The notes: generated by a model not told the origin, from the letters alone. DNA of 64,000 nucleotides from Streptomyces sp. NBC_01471 (GCF_041438865.1 NZ_CP109450.1:1715001-1779000), one strand, 5' to 3'. Shown: positions 20,506-30,633, counted from the first letter of the stretch. A program made the numbers and translations.

Positions 20506-21413
20506 CGACCGCGACCGCAGAACAGACGGCGGGTTCGCTCGCCCGGGCCAGGCGGCGTGAGTCCGTGGCCCGTTTCTGGAGGCAGTACCGCACACAGCGG
20601 TCGGGGGTGTACGGGCTCGCCGGTCTGCTCCTCATCGCGATCGTCGCGCTGGCCGCGCCGCTGCTGGTCGGCGGTGACGTGCAGAGTGTGACGAAGGCCC
20701 CGGGCACGGCGCTGGAGGATCCGAGCGGGAGGTTCCCCCTCGGCACCGACCAGTTCGGGCGCTCCGCGCTCGCCCTGCTGATCTGGGGCGCCCGGATCTC
20801 ACTCACCGTGGGGCTGCTGGCCGCCGCCCTCTCGGTGGCCATCGGCACCCTGGTCGGGATCATCGCGGGGCACTTCGGCGGCTGGTTCGCGACCGTGCTG
20901 ATGAGGGTCACCGACTGGTTCCTGGTGATGCCGACCCTGGTGCTGGCGATCGTGCTCGCCACCGTGCTCGACCACTCGGTCTGGACGGTCATCCTGGCGA
21001 TCGGTGTGACCGCCTGGCCGATCACCGCGCGGCTCGTCAGGGCTCAGACCATCGCCGTGGAGTCCCGTCCGTACATCGAACGCGCCAGGGCGCTCGGCGG
21101 CGGCCACGGCCATGTGATGACCCGGCACGTGCTGCCCAACGTGGTGCCGCTGGTGCTCGCCCAGACGACGCTGGGCATCTCCAACGCCATCCTCACCGAG
21201 GCGACCCTGGCCTTCCTCGGCCTCGGCGACCCGACGGTCATCTCCTGGGGCGGCATGCTCCAGGACGCCCGCGAGGCGGGCGCGGTCTCCTCCGGGCACT
21301 TCTGGTACCTGGCGCCCCCCGGTATCGCCATCGCGCTGGTGGCGCTCTCCTTCACCCTCTGCGGCCGCGCCGTGGAGGCCGTGCTCAACCCGAAGCTGGG
21401 GGTGGGACGTTGA
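20502..21413 (+). CDS. Peptide-type ABC transporter permease, DppC-like
   Basis: 303 residues. The N-terminal part with GRFPLGTDQFGRSAL is the DppC/OppC signature, followed by about five helices and the EAA loop around YIERARALGGGHGHVMTRHV. It pairs with the preceding DppB-like permease to form the channel. ATGA overlap with the gene before and TTGA overlap with the gene after indicate coupled translation. Confidence 0.93.
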   Translation: MTTATAEQTAGSLARARRRESVARFWRQYRTQRSGVYGLAGLLLIAIVALAAPLLVGGDVQSVTKAPGTALEDPSGRFPLGTDQFGRSALALLIWGARISLTVGLLAAALSVAIGTLVGIIAGHFGGWFATVLMRVTDWFLVMPTLVLAIVLATVLDHSVWTVILAIGVTAWPITARLVRAQTIAVESRPYIERARALGGGHGHVMTRHVLPNVVPLVLAQTTLGISNAILTEATLAFLGLGDPTVISWGGMLQDAREAGAVSSGHFWYLAPPGIAIALVALSFTLCGRAVEAVLNPKLGVGR

Positions 21414-22462
21414 GCCTCCTCGAAATCAAGGACCTGCACGTGACCTACGGGTCGGGGGCAGCCGCCGTGCCCGCCGTGCGCGGAGTGGACCTGACCGTCG
21501 GGGCCGGGCAGAAGCTCGGTATCGCGGGCGAGTCGGGGTGCGGCAAGTCGACGCTGGCGCTGGCGCTGCTGCGGCTGCTGCCCGCGTCGGCGACACTGAG
21601 CGGCGAGATCCTGTTCGACGGCGAGGACATCCTCACCATGAAGTGGGGGCGGCTGCGGGCCGTCCGCTGGGCAGGCGCCTCGATCGTCTTCCAGGGCGCG
21701 ATGCACTCCCTCAACGCGGTGCACCGGATCGGCGACCAGATCGCGGAGCCACTGCTCGTCCACCACCGGGCGACCCCGGCCGCCGCACGCGGGCGGGCCC
21801 GCGACCTGCTGGAGCAGGTCGGGCTCCCCGGGGCGCGGGCGGACGCCTATCCGCACGAGCTCTCCGGCGGGCAGCGGCAGCGCGTGATGATCGCGATGGC
21901 GCTGGCCTGCGATCCGCAGGTCATCGTCGCCGACGAGCCGACTACCGCGCTCGATGTGATGATCCAGGCCCAGATCCTGCGGCTCATCGAGCAGTTGGTC
22001 GCTGACCAGGACATCAGTCTGCTGATGATCAGCCACGACCTGGCGGTCCTCGCCGACACCTGCGACCGGCTGGCCGTGATGTACGCGGGGCGGGTGGTCG
22101 AGGAGGGCCCGGCGCAACTGGTCTTCACCGGGGCGGCGCACCCGTACAGCACCGCGCTGTCCGGGGCCTTCCCGCGTATCGGCGACCCCGCGTCCCGGCG
22201 CGCCCCGCGCGGACTGCCCGGTGACCCGCCGGACCCGGCCGCGCTGCCCTCGGGCTGTACGTTCCATCCGCGCTGTCCGGTGGCCCTGGACGAGTGCGCG
22301 ACCAGCGGGCAGGAGCTGCGGGACGCCGGTCCGGGGCGGCAGGCGGCCTGTCTGCTCGTGAAGCCGGGTCCCGGCTCCGAGCCAGGTACCGGAGCTGTCG
22401 TGGAGTCAGGTACCGGCGCGGTCGCGGAGCCCGGCGCCGAGGAAGCAAGGAGTACCTCATGA
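21410..22462 (+). CDS. Peptide-type ABC transporter ATPase, DppD-like
   Basis: 350 residues. Walker [13 protein letters not shown] signature [10 protein letters not shown], Walker [13 protein letters not shown]. The C-terminal OppD-type extension contains the Cys-containing [15 protein letters not shown], which in some family members binds an iron-sulphur cluster. The tail after that is Gly/Glu-rich with a near-repeat ([13 protein letters not shown]). TTG start inside the upstream stop codon. One of two ATPases powering the transporter. Confidence 0.93.
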   Translation: MSLLEIKDLHVTYGSGAAAVPAVRGVDLTVGAGQKLGIAGESGCGKSTLALALLRLLPASATLSGEILFDGEDILTMKWGRLRAVRWAGASIVFQGAMHSLNAVHRIGDQIAEPLLVHHRATPAAARGRARDLLEQVGLPGARADAYPHELSGGQRQRVMIAMALACDPQVIVADEPTTALDVMIQAQILRLIEQLVADQDISLLMISHDLAVLADTCDRLAVMYAGRVVEEGPAQLVFTGAAHPYSTALSGAFPRIGDPASRRAPRGLPGDPPDPAALPSGCTFHPRCPVALDECATSGQELRDAGPGRQAACLLVKPGPGSEPGTGAVVESGTGAVAEPGAEEARSTS

Positions 22463-23463
22463 CGACCCCTCCCCTGCTCAGCACCACCGCGCTGGAGGTC
22501 ACCTTCCCCGGCCGGCGCGGAGCTCCCCCGGCGCGCGCCGTCGACGGGGTGGACCTCGACATCCGGCCCGGCGAGATCGTGGCCCTGGTCGGCGAGTCGG
22601 GGTGCGGCAAGACGACACTCGCCCGCACGCTGCTCGGACTCGTACGTCCGACGTCCGGTGAGGTGACCTTCGCGGGCGAGCCGCTCGACCTCTCCGCCCG
22701 CGCCCTCAAGGCGTACCGCAAGCGCGTCCAGCTGGTGCTCCAGGACCCGAGCGGTTCGCTCAACCCGCGGCACACGGTGTACGAGGCGGTGGCCGAGGGC
22801 CTGCGGATCCACGACTTCACGGGCAACGAGCGGGAAGCGGTGTCCGGGGCGCTCTCCCGGGCGGGGCTGCGGCCCCCCGAGCGGTTCTTCCTGAAGTATC
22901 CGCACGAGCTGTCGGGCGGTCAGCGCCAGCGTGTCGTGATCGCGGGGGCGCTGGTGCTCGATCCCGAACTGATCGTGGCGGACGAGCCGGTAGCGTCGCT
23001 CGACGCGTCGGTGCGCGGTGAGATCCTCGCCCTGCTGCTGCGGCTGCGGAACGAGTTGGGCCTCTCGGCCCTGGTCGTCACCCACGACCTGGGGCTCGCG
23101 TGGAACATCGCCGACCGGGTCGCGGTGATGTATCTCGGCCGGATCGTGGAGACGGGTGACGTGGACCGGATCCTCACGGCGCCCCAACACCCCTACACCC
23201 AGGCGCTGTTGTCGGTGATGCCGGACGCCACGACGGATCCGGTGGTGCTCACGGGTGAGCCGCCGGACCCGTCCAGGGTGCCGTCCGGGTGCCGCTTCCA
23301 CGCCCGCTGCCACATCCTCGCCTCGGGTGAGGCGGAGCGTGCCGGGGTCGCCGACGCCTGCCGTACGAAGGACCTTCCGGTGCTGGCCGGCGGCGGGGAG
23401 GACGCGGTGGCGTGCCACTGGGCCACGGCTTCGAAGTCGGCGGACACGGTCCCGGCGTCCTGA
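22459..23463 (+). CDS. Peptide-type ABC transporter ATPase, DppF-like
   Basis: 334 residues. Walker [23 protein letters not shown] (Q-loop with the DppF-type SLNP), signature [10 protein letters not shown], Walker [13 protein letters not shown], His-loop VVTHDLG. The C-terminal [17 protein letters not shown] resembles the Cys motif but lacks some of the usual cysteines. ATG 22459 has AAGGAG upstream and overlaps the previous stop; the frame is open further upstream without a start signal. Last gene of the operon; the following 92 bp face the convergent MFS gene. Confidence 0.93.
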   Translation: MTTPPLLSTTALEVTFPGRRGAPPARAVDGVDLDIRPGEIVALVGESGCGKTTLARTLLGLVRPTSGEVTFAGEPLDLSARALKAYRKRVQLVLQDPSGSLNPRHTVYEAVAEGLRIHDFTGNEREAVSGALSRAGLRPPERFFLKYPHELSGGQRQRVVIAGALVLDPELIVADEPVASLDASVRGEILALLLRLRNELGLSALVVTHDLGLAWNIADRVAVMYLGRIVETGDVDRILTAPQHPYTQALLSVMPDATTDPVVLTGEPPDPSRVPSGCRFHARCHILASGEAERAGVADACRTKDLPVLAGGGEDAVACHWATASKSADTVPAS

Positions 23464-23555
23464 GACCGGCCTCCCGGAGCCGGCCTCCTGGTGCGGTGTG
23501 CCGGTCCGGTGCGCCCGGTCCGGTGCGGTGTGCGGGTCGAGTGGTGCCGGTGCGG

Positions 23556-24749
23556 TCACGGAGCCGTCCGCACCGGGGCCGCGGGCGCCGGGGCGGGTGT
23601 CCGCAGCCCCGGCACCAGAGCGAGTGATACGGCGACGGACGCCGCGGCCATCACCACCATGGCCGTCGCGGCCGACGTGTGCTGGGCCACGGTGCCCGCG
23701 AGGGTGGCTCCCACGCCCTGGAGGGTGAGCATGCCCGAGGTGTGCAGTCCGAGCGACTGGCCCTGGATGTCGTCCGGTGTCAGCTCCAGCAGCCGCTCCA
23801 TCAGGACCAGGTTCGACGCGTATCCGGCCGAGGCGAGCACGACGGCGGACACCGCGAGCGGCAGCCCGGGCCGGACCGCGAAGACCAGATAGGGCGCGGC
23901 GAGCAGGAACAGCAGCGGGGTGACGAGCCGGGAGCGCCACCGCGGCGGCACGATCCGGCCGACCGCCACGTCCCCGACGAGCATCCCGAAGGCGGCGACC
24001 GCGAGCAGCAGCCCCGCGTGCCCGGGCGCGTACGACACGAAGAGCGCCTCGCAGCCGACGATCAGCCCGTTGGGCAGCCAGAGCGCGAGGTACACGCACC
24101 GGCGCGGCCCCGACGACCAGATCAGCCGGTTGACCCGCCAGGTCTCCCTGACGGAGGGGCGCCCGGCCGACCGGGCCGGCCGGCTGCTCAGCCCGCCGAG
24201 CGCCACGGCCGCGCCGGTCAGGGCGAGAGCTGCGGCGACGAGCAGGGCGCCGCGCGGCGAGAGGGCGGCGACGAGCACCCCGCCGACCGCGAATCCGGCG
24301 ATCTGCGTGATCCCGCTGGACATGTTCAGCGCCGAGCGCCCCAGGACGTACGCGTCCTCGGGAAGGATCTCGGCGAGCAGGCCGTAGCGCACCCCGCCGC
24401 CCACCGAGCCGGTCAGCCCCAGGCCGAACAGCACCGCGAAGATGGCCGGGACCGGCAGCCCCGGGAGCGCGAGGACGGCCGCGCCCGCACCGGCGATCAC
24501 CGCAAGGCCGGTCTCCGCGGCCCGCGGCGGCAGCCGGTCGGCGGCGGAGAGCAGCGCCACCGCGCCGACGGCCTGGGCGAGGGAGCCGCCGAACATGCTC
24601 AGCGCGGCGAGCAGGGGTGAGTGGGTTGAGGCGAAGACCAGCGAGGCCAGCGCGATACCGCTGACGGTCGAGGCCGTGGCCAGGAGCGAGAAGGAGGCGA
24701 GGAGCGGAGTGAACTCCGGTACCCCGAAGAGCTGTCGGTAGGTGCGCAT
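23556..24749 (-). CDS. MFS transporter
   Basis: 397 residues, about 11-12 membrane helices, with the drug-exporter-like layout of 12-helix major facilitator proteins. No substrate motif is recognised. The start at 24749 is preferred: reading on to 24836 would overlap the divergent regulator, and CAGAAT lies 6 nt before this ATG, the layout of a leaderless transcript. It is divergent from an ArsR-like gene, a common regulator-exporter arrangement, so the regulator probably controls it. Confidence 0.88.
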   Translation of the reverse strand: MRTYRQLFGVPEFTPLLASFSLLATASTVSGIALASLVFASTHSPLLAALSMFGGSLAQAVGAVALLSAADRLPPRAAETGLAVIAGAGAAVLALPGLPVPAIFAVLFGLGLTGSVGGGVRYGLLAEILPEDAYVLGRSALNMSSGITQIAGFAVGGVLVAALSPRGALLVAAALALTGAAVALGGLSSRPARSAGRPSVRETWRVNRLIWSSGPRRCVYLALWLPNGLIVGCEALFVSYAPGHAGLLLAVAAFGMLVGDVAVGRIVPPRWRSRLVTPLLFLLAAPYLVFAVRPGLPLAVSAVVLASAGYASNLVLMERLLELTPDDIQGQSLGLHTSGMLTLQGVGATLAGTVAQHTSAATAMVVMAAASVAVSLALVPGLRTPAPAPAAPVRTAP

Positions 24750-24785
24750 CGCCGGATTCTGACCGGGCGCCGGGACCGGCGGATA

Positions 24786-24809
24786 ATGTTTCGCCGGGGG
24801 GCGAAACAT
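24786..24809. promoter_or_regulatory. Perfect inverted repeat over the regulator start codon
   Basis: Arms ATGTTTCGCC (24786-24795) and GGCGAAACAT (24800-24809) match perfectly around a GGGG spacer. The right arm includes the first two bases of the ATG at 24808 and the left arm overlaps a GATAAT -10-like box (24782-24787). It is the natural candidate for the operator of the ArsR-like protein, acting on its own gene and possibly on the divergent MFS gene. Confidence 0.7.
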
Positions 24810-25773
24810 GGGGCTGTGGGTCATCGACGCGGACACACTGGCGCGCAGCCGGTTTGTGATCTCCCAGTTCAGCGAGGCTTTCGCCTGTCTGGTGATGCTG
24901 GAGTCCGGGCTGACCGGGCATCCCGGCGAGCGGTCCTGGCTGGCCGCGCACCGGCCCGCCTACCAGGAGCTGATGGCCGCGGATCCGGTCACCCGCCTGC
25001 TGGTACGGACCGGTCTGCGACCGCACTGGATCGCCGACTTCCTGTCACCCACACCGCCCTGCGAGGACGAGTCGGACTTCCACCGCGAGCTGGCCGGGGT
25101 CCGCGCGACCCCGCCGGCCGAGGCCCGCTACGACCTGGCCGTCGGCGCGGGCGGCCGGCTGCCCGCCGCTCTGTACCGGGACGATCTGCCGGACCGCGCG
25201 GCCGACCTGCTGGAGTGGGTGTGGACGGAGACCGTGCTGCCGTACTGGCCCCGGCGACGGCGCCTCTTCGAGGCGGACATCCTGGCGCGCACCCGGCTGC
25301 TCACCAAGGGCGGCTGGGCGGCGGCGCTGGACGGCATCCGGCCGGGGATGCGCTGGCTGGGCGAGGGCCGGCTGCGGATCAACCACGGCGCCTACGAGCC
25401 TCAAGAGGTCTCGGACGCACAGCTGTTGTTCGTTCCGGCGAGCGGGCGCAGCGGCTGGGTCTCGTGGAAGAGGCCGCACCGCTTCTCCGCCGTCTATCCC
25501 TGTACGGGCCAGCTGTCGGAGCCCGCCCGGGAGGCCTCGCCCGAGGCGCTCGGCAGGCTGCTCGGCAGCGGACGGGCGAGTGTTCTGGTGCTGCTCGACA
25601 CCCCGAAGAGCACGACGCAACTGGTCGCGCTCTCGGGCCAGGCCCTGGGCTCGGTGGGCCGCCATCTCAAGATCCTGCTGGACTCCGGTCTGGTGTTCAG
25701 ACGGCGGGCCGGACGGTCGGTGCTCTACTGCCGGACGGCGGCCGGGGACGTACTGGTGGCGGCGCAGGACTGA
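24808..25773 (+). CDS. ArsR-like winged-helix regulator
   Basis: 321 residues. The first ~220 form an alpha-helical sensing domain of the kind seen in long actinobacterial ArsR relatives (DUF5937-like). The last ~75 residues (from SPEALGRLLGSGRASVLVLL) form an ArsR winged helix: a recognition segment STTQLVALSGQALGSVGRHL followed by the wing RRRAGRSVLYCRT. No metal-binding Cys pair is visible, so the signal is unlikely to be a metal. Its operator appears to overlap its own start codon. Confidence 0.85.
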   Translation: MGLWVIDADTLARSRFVISQFSEAFACLVMLESGLTGHPGERSWLAAHRPAYQELMAADPVTRLLVRTGLRPHWIADFLSPTPPCEDESDFHRELAGVRATPPAEARYDLAVGAGGRLPAALYRDDLPDRAADLLEWVWTETVLPYWPRRRRLFEADILARTRLLTKGGWAAALDGIRPGMRWLGEGRLRINHGAYEPQEVSDAQLLFVPASGRSGWVSWKRPHRFSAVYPCTGQLSEPAREASPEALGRLLGSGRASVLVLLDTPKSTTQLVALSGQALGSVGRHLKILLDSGLVFRRRAGRSVLYCRTAAGDVLVAAQD

Positions 25774-25795
25774 GCGCGCACCCCGTGGTGCGCGC
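25774..25795. terminator. Hairpin between convergent regulator and ribF
   Basis: Perfect 9-bp stem (25774-25782 with 25787-25795) and 4-nt loop immediately after the regulator stop, 10 bp from the ribF stop. Usable in both directions. Confidence 0.7.
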
Positions 25796-25804
25796 ACCGC
25801 ACCG

Positions 25805-26758
25805 TCAGTGCGACTCGTACGCCTCGATCAGCGTCCTGCACCGCTTCACGTCGTCCGCCATGGCCACCAGCAGCGCGTCGATCGAGTCGAACTTCTCCAT
25901 GCCGCGCACATAGGCGAGGAAGTCGACGGCGACATGCATGCCGTACAGGTCGAGGCCGACACGGTCGATGGCGTACGCCTCGACAGTGCGCTCGCGGCCG
26001 TCGAACTGGGGGTTGCTGCCCACCGAGATCGCCGCGGGCATCCGCTCGCCGTCCGCGGTCAGCCATCCCGCGTACACCCCGTCCACCGGGACCGCGGTGT
26101 GCGGCAGCGTCTCCACGTTCGCCGTGGGGAAGCCCAGCTCGCGGCCGCGCTGCGCGCCCCGGACCACGACTCCCTCGACACGGTGCGGGCGGCCCAGGAT
26201 CTCGGCCGCGCCGGTCATGTCGCCCTCGGCGACCAGGCGGCGGGTCAGGGTGGACGAGAACGGCTCGCCGCCGCCCGCCTCCCCGCTCACCGAGAGGTCG
26301 ACGATGTCGACCTCGTAGTCGTACGTCGCGCCCAGCTCGGCGAGGAAACCGACGTTTCCGGCTGCCCTGTGGCCGAAGCGGAAGTTGGGACCCTCGATGA
26401 CGGCGAGCGCGTGCAACTTGTCGACCAGGACCTTCACGATGAAGTCGGCGGGCGACAGCTTCGAGAACTCGGTCGTGAACGGGAGGATCAGCTGGGCGTC
26501 CACGCCCAGGTCCGCCATCAGCTCGGCGCGCCGGTGATGCGGAGCGAGCAGCGGCGGGTGGCTGCCGGGGCGCACGACCTCGCTGGGGTGCGGGTCGAAG
26601 GTGACGACCACGGAGGGGATGCCCAGCTCCCGCGCGCGCCGCACGGCACGCCCGATGATCAGCTGATGGCCGCGGTGCACCCCGTCGTAGGAGCCGATGG
26701 TGACGACGCTGCGTCCCCAGTCCTGGGGAATGTCCTCCAAGCCACGCCAGCGCTGCAC
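25805..26758 (-). CDS. ribF: Bifunctional riboflavin kinase / FAD synthetase
   Basis: Converts riboflavin to FMN and FAD. 317 residues: nucleotidyltransferase domain first, with SYDGVHRGHQ (the usual GxFDGxHxGH motif) and the downstream FRFGHRAAG, then the riboflavin kinase domain with GFPTANVE. GTG 26758 with GAGGAG upstream. It lies 48 bp after the STAND-type gene, probably in the same transcript. In many bacteria ribF follows truB directly; here the large gene intervenes. Confidence 0.96.
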   Translation of the reverse strand: MQRWRGLEDIPQDWGRSVVTIGSYDGVHRGHQLIIGRAVRRARELGIPSVVVTFDPHPSEVVRPGSHPPLLAPHHRRAELMADLGVDAQLILPFTTEFSKLSPADFIVKVLVDKLHALAVIEGPNFRFGHRAAGNVGFLAELGATYDYEVDIVDLSVSGEAGGGEPFSSTLTRRLVAEGDMTGAAEILGRPHRVEGVVVRGAQRGRELGFPTANVETLPHTAVPVDGVYAGWLTADGERMPAAISVGSNPQFDGRERTVEAYAIDRVGLDLYGMHVAVDFLAYVRGMEKFDSIDALLVAMADDVKRCRTLIEAYESH

Positions 26759-26806
26759 TGAGACCGCTCCTCGCCCGAACCCGTGTACATGATCAATGCC
26801 CTGCAG

Positions 26807-29800
26807 TTATGCAGGTCTAAGACTGCCATGTCCGGCGCTCGCGGCGTGCATCGGCATCGGGGCTCCCGGCTTCCCGACCGTGCGGCGGGTGCTTGGGCCG
26901 ACGACGACGGCCCACTCCTGCGGCGCACCGGCCAGCCAGCCGGCGAGCTGCCCCGCGAAGACGGGTGAGGCCGTGGACAGTTCGGTCAGGAGCCGGTCGA
27001 GGGCGGCCGCTCCGTCGGGCGTGCGGGCCAGCAGCAGTCCGGCGCGGTGGACCAGATCGCGGGTCCGGGGTTCGGCCCGGCGGGCGGCCCCGTGCGCCGC
27101 GGCGCGCACCAGGGCCTCCAGGACGGCCGGACCGTCCCTGGCCTCGTACCGCTCGTATTCCAGGAGGACGTCGAGCAGCTCGGCCCGCATCGCGCGCGAA
27201 CCCTGGCCGCCGGGCGCGGCGAGCACCGGGGCGAGTGCCGCGCGCACGGAGCTCGGGCGGCCCCGCAGCAAGCCGGTGACCAGCGGAAAGATGACGGTCC
27301 TGGCGGCCGGGCCGTCCTCCAGGCGGCGGTCGACGAACGCGGCGGCGTGCTCGGCGCCCGCCGGGTGGCGGTCGATGTACTCGTGGACGAGTGCGGCGGC
27401 GCGGCGGGCCGGGGCGGGGGCGCTGATCCCGGCGAGCGCGCTCAGTACCGGGCCCGCGGTGTCCGGCCGGGCCCGCAGGACGGCCTCGAAGGCGGCGAGC
27501 ACGGGCTCGGGATGGGTGGGCAGCGCGGCGGCGACCGCGGCGGCGGGCAGCCGGGGCGTGCCGGACTCGAACAGGGCCAGGGCGCGCGGCAGATGCCGGG
27601 CGCGGGTGTGCGGGTCGCCGACGAGCAGGGCCAGGGCGGGGCCGTGCAGTCCGCTGTCGCCGGGGCGGGCGAGCAGGGCCAGTGCCGCGTACCGCAGCAG
27701 CTCGCGGTCGGGGTCTGTCCTGGCGTGTACGGCGGCCCGTGCTGCCTGCCGGGCCGCTGCCGCCCGGCGCTCGGGCCGGTCGTCGTGCGCCCAGCGGTCC
27801 ACGGCGCGGCAGAGCGCGGAGGTCTCGTCCTCGGCGAGCGCGGCGAGCAACTCGTCGGCGCGGGGGTGGCCGGTGGCGACGAGCGCCTCGGCGAGGTCGT
27901 CCACGGCCAGCCCCCGCCGGGTGTACAGCAGCGCCTGCGCGACCCCCGCGACGGTGGGCCGCAGCTCGGCGCGGTCGTCGGACGGCAGCAGCCGCTCGTC
28001 CCCGAACCAGCGGCACAGCAGCGGCTGTACGGTCCTGGGATCGGCGGCGAGCCGCCGGGCGGCGGCGTCGAGATAGCGGTCGGCGGTCCGCACACCGGGC
28101 GCTCCGTCGGCGGGCACCAGCCTCCGCAGCAGATCGAGCCGGTGGCTCTCGCCGAGCCGCAGCCGCTCCCAGAAGGCGCTGTCGAAGGCGCCGAACCCGC
28201 CGAGCCCGCGCGGGCCGCCCGCGCGAACGGACAGAAGGGTGATCCGGTCGGCGAGGAGCCGCAGTACGCCGATGTACGGGCGGGCGTCGGGAACGCGCAG
28301 CAGCACATCGGCGAGCAGCCGCGCCGCCCACCACTCCGGGTCGGCGAGTGCCGCGGCGGGAACCGGCTGTCCGTCGGGGAGCGGCGTCCGGTGCGTGCTC
28401 CCGGCGGACCGGCCGGAAGGGCCCGTACGGGACGTACCCACGCTTCCGTCCGGTGCGGCCGGTGGGTGTGCCGGACGCCGCGAAGGGGCGGACGCGGGCG
28501 TCGCCTGCCGGGGCACCACCGGCGCGGGCTCCGCCCCGGCGCCTGCCTCCCGGCTCGGCAGCGGCGCCCCGGTCTCCGCGGGCACGTCCCGCATCCGGCC
28601 CAGCGCCTCGGTCAACTCGCGCAGCCGGCGCCCCAGTTCGTGGTGTCCGTGGCGGCGCCCGAGCAGCAGCAGCGCCTGGACCACCGGCCCTGCCCGGTGC
28701 CGGGGCACGGTCGGCGGACGCCGCGCAGCGGCGGCGTCCGCGCGCTCCGGGAGCCGGGCGGCGGCCCCGTCGGCCGGTTCCGCCGCCCGGCGGTGCACCA
28801 GCGCGTACAGTGCGCCGTCCACGTCGAGGTGCTCGCCCTGCACCCAGTCGGCGAGTTCGCCGTGCGCGAAGCGGTACCCGGCGCCCGCCGGGGTCAGCAG
28901 CCCCTCGGTCAGCACGGCCGAGGCCCATCCCGTACGCCACGGGAAGAGCTCCTCGAACGAGGCGCGGTCCAGCTCCCCCTGTCCGGGCCCCAGGCAGCGC
29001 CGCGCCGCCTCGTGCACCCGGCCCGAGACCCCGGCCGCGAGCCGCCGGACCGCCGTGCCCCGGGGGGCGGGGCGCCGGCCGGCCGCGATCCGTACGGCGG
29101 TCCGCAGGCAGAGCAGATCCAGGTACGCGGTGAACACGTCCTCGCGGGCGGGCCTGCCGTCCACCCCGCCGGGGATCGCGGCCCGCACCTCGGCGAGCAT
29201 CCGCAGTGCGAGCGGATGGCCCGCGTCCTCCGGGGCGAGCATCCCCTCGGGGATGCCGTAGCGCTGCCGGGCCCGCCCGGCCTCGCGCGGCGGCAGATCC
29301 CCGATCCGTACGCGGTCCGCGCCCCGCGGGCCGAGGAGCCCCGCCGCCTGCTCCCAGTACTCGGGACGGCAGGCGACCACCATCCGCACCCCGTGCGCGC
29401 ACAGCCAGCGCGTGCTGGCCCCGGCCCACTCCGGCAGCGCGCCGGCCGGCAGCGGTGCCATCTCCTCGGGCCCGTCCAGCAGGATGAGCAGGGGCTGTCC
29501 GGCCGCGGCCGCGAGGCCGGCGATCCGCTCCGGGGTGGCCCGGTCCAGACCGTCGGCGCCCACGATCCGCCCGGCCTGCCGGACCGTGCGGGCCACCGCG
29601 TCCGCGACCGAGACATCGGCGGCGCGCAGATCGGCGCCGCGCAGCCAGACCGTGGGGGCGGGCTGCGCGCCGCGGGCCCGGCGGGCGGCGAGGGCGGTGA
29701 GTTCCGTCGTCCGCCCGGTGCCGGGGGCGCCGACCAGGCCGAGCACGGGTCCGCCGCCCGCCGGGAAGGCGTCCAGCGCGGCGGCGATACCGGGCCGCTC

Positions 29801-30490
29801 GACCGGGTCGCGCCAGAACCCGGCGGAGCCGGCAGCCCCGACCGAGGTGGCGGTCAGCTCCAGTACGCCCGCGAGGTTGAGGTCCTGGCCGTAGCCGGGG
29901 ACGGTCGCGGCGTTGCGGCGCAGCAGCGGGGCGAGCGCGGCTCCGCGCAGCGGAACGGCGAGGCCGGCCACCGGGCGGTCCCCCTGCAGCGCGGTGCCGA
30001 GCACTCCGAGCACGGCCCCGGTCGTCGCGTCCACGACGGGCCCGCCCGCCGCCGCGCCGCCCGGGCGGAGCGCGTCGCTGCCCTGGGTGCCGAGCGCCAG
30101 TTCCAGGGCGGTGAGCCGGTGGCAGCGGCCGTCCGCGGCGTAGGCCGCCGTGGTCTCGCCCAGCACGCGCGCGGCGCGCCAGCCGAGTGCGGCGACGCGG
30201 ACATAGGTGCCGGTGCCGACCGTGTCCCGTACCGCCAGGGGCAGCGGTGGGACGCCGAGGTCCTCGCTGCGCACCAGGGCCAGTCCCAGCTCCGGCAGTG
30301 CGGTGATCGCGTCGGGCCCGGCGCAGCATGTCCGGCCGTCCGCTGCGGACAGCACGGCTCCGGTGAGGCCGGCGATCACCTCATGGCTGGTCACCACCGT
30401 GCCCCGGTCATCGGCGACGAAGCCGGTGCCCCGCGGCCGTCCCGCCGGATCGCAGATGCGTACCAGCGTCTCCCGGTCCCCGCTTCCCAT
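26807..30490 (-). CDS. Degenerate trypsin-like domain fused to STAND/AAA NTPase
   Basis: 1227 residues from the ATG at 30490 (the frame is open to 30568). Residues ~5-190 resemble a trypsin/HtrA-like fold: GTGFVADD, then TSHEVI with the expected catalytic His36. The Asp position is Gly69 (LGLALV) and the Ser position Ala148 (AAAGGPVVD), so only one of three catalytic residues remains. A P-loop NTPase follows with Walker A GAPGTGRTT (~254-262) and Walker B LILLDGPEE (~335-343), then a winged-helix-like region and a long helical, Ala/Arg-rich C-terminus suggestive of HEAT-like repeats. This order (effector-like domain, NTPase, repeats) is that of STAND proteins used in signalling and phage defence. 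No clear Shine-Dalgarno precedes either start. Confidence 0.8.
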   Translation of the reverse strand: MGSGDRETLVRICDPAGRPRGTGFVADDRGTVVTSHEVIAGLTGAVLSAADGRTCCAGPDAITALPELGLALVRSEDLGVPPLPLAVRDTVGTGTYVRVAALGWRAARVLGETTAAYAADGRCHRLTALELALGTQGSDALRPGGAAAGGPVVDATTGAVLGVLGTALQGDRPVAGLAVPLRGAALAPLLRRNAATVPGYGQDLNLAGVLELTATSVGAAGSAGFWRDPVERPGIAAALDAFPAGGGPVLGLVGAPGTGRTTELTALAARRARGAQPAPTVWLRGADLRAADVSVADAVARTVRQAGRIVGADGLDRATPERIAGLAAAAGQPLLILLDGPEEMAPLPAGALPEWAGASTRWLCAHGVRMVVACRPEYWEQAAGLLGPRGADRVRIGDLPPREAGRARQRYGIPEGMLAPEDAGHPLALRMLAEVRAAIPGGVDGRPAREDVFTAYLDLLCLRTAVRIAAGRRPAPRGTAVRRLAAGVSGRVHEAARRCLGPGQGELDRASFEELFPWRTGWASAVLTEGLLTPAGAGYRFAHGELADWVQGEHLDVDGALYALVHRRAAEPADGAAARLPERADAAAARRPPTVPRHRAGPVVQALLLLGRRHGHHELGRRLRELTEALGRMRDVPAETGAPLPSREAGAGAEPAPVVPRQATPASAPSRRPAHPPAAPDGSVGTSRTGPSGRSAGSTHRTPLPDGQPVPAAALADPEWWAARLLADVLLRVPDARPYIGVLRLLADRITLLSVRAGGPRGLGGFGAFDSAFWERLRLGESHRLDLLRRLVPADGAPGVRTADRYLDAAARRLAADPRTVQPLLCRWFGDERLLPSDDRAELRPTVAGVAQALLYTRRGLAVDDLAEALVATGHPRADELLAALAEDETSALCRAVDRWAHDDRPERRAAAARQAARAAVHARTDPDRELLRYAALALLARPGDSGLHGPALALLVGDPHTRARHLPRALALFESGTPRLPAAAVAAALPTHPEPVLAAFEAVLRARPDTAGPVLSALAGISAPAPARRAAALVHEYIDRHPAGAEHAAAFVDRRLEDGPAARTVIFPLVTGLLRGRPSSVRAALAPVLAAPGGQGSRAMRAELLDVLLEYERYEARDGPAVLEALVRAAAHGAARRAEPRTRDLVHRAGLLLARTPDGAAALDRLLTELSTASPVFAGQLAGWLAGAPQEWAVVVGPSTRRTVGKPGAPMPMHAASAGHGSLRPA

Positions 30491-30633
30491 GGATCCGACC
30501 GTAGGCGCGCGGTGATCGCCGGAAGAGGACACCGGCCGAAGGCGCCCCCCTGCGCTCCCGGCATTCACTCCGAGCGCCTGGCCGAACGAGTGAATCCCGG
30601 GGCCGGGATGGACAGACCCCCTGCGAGGGGGAT

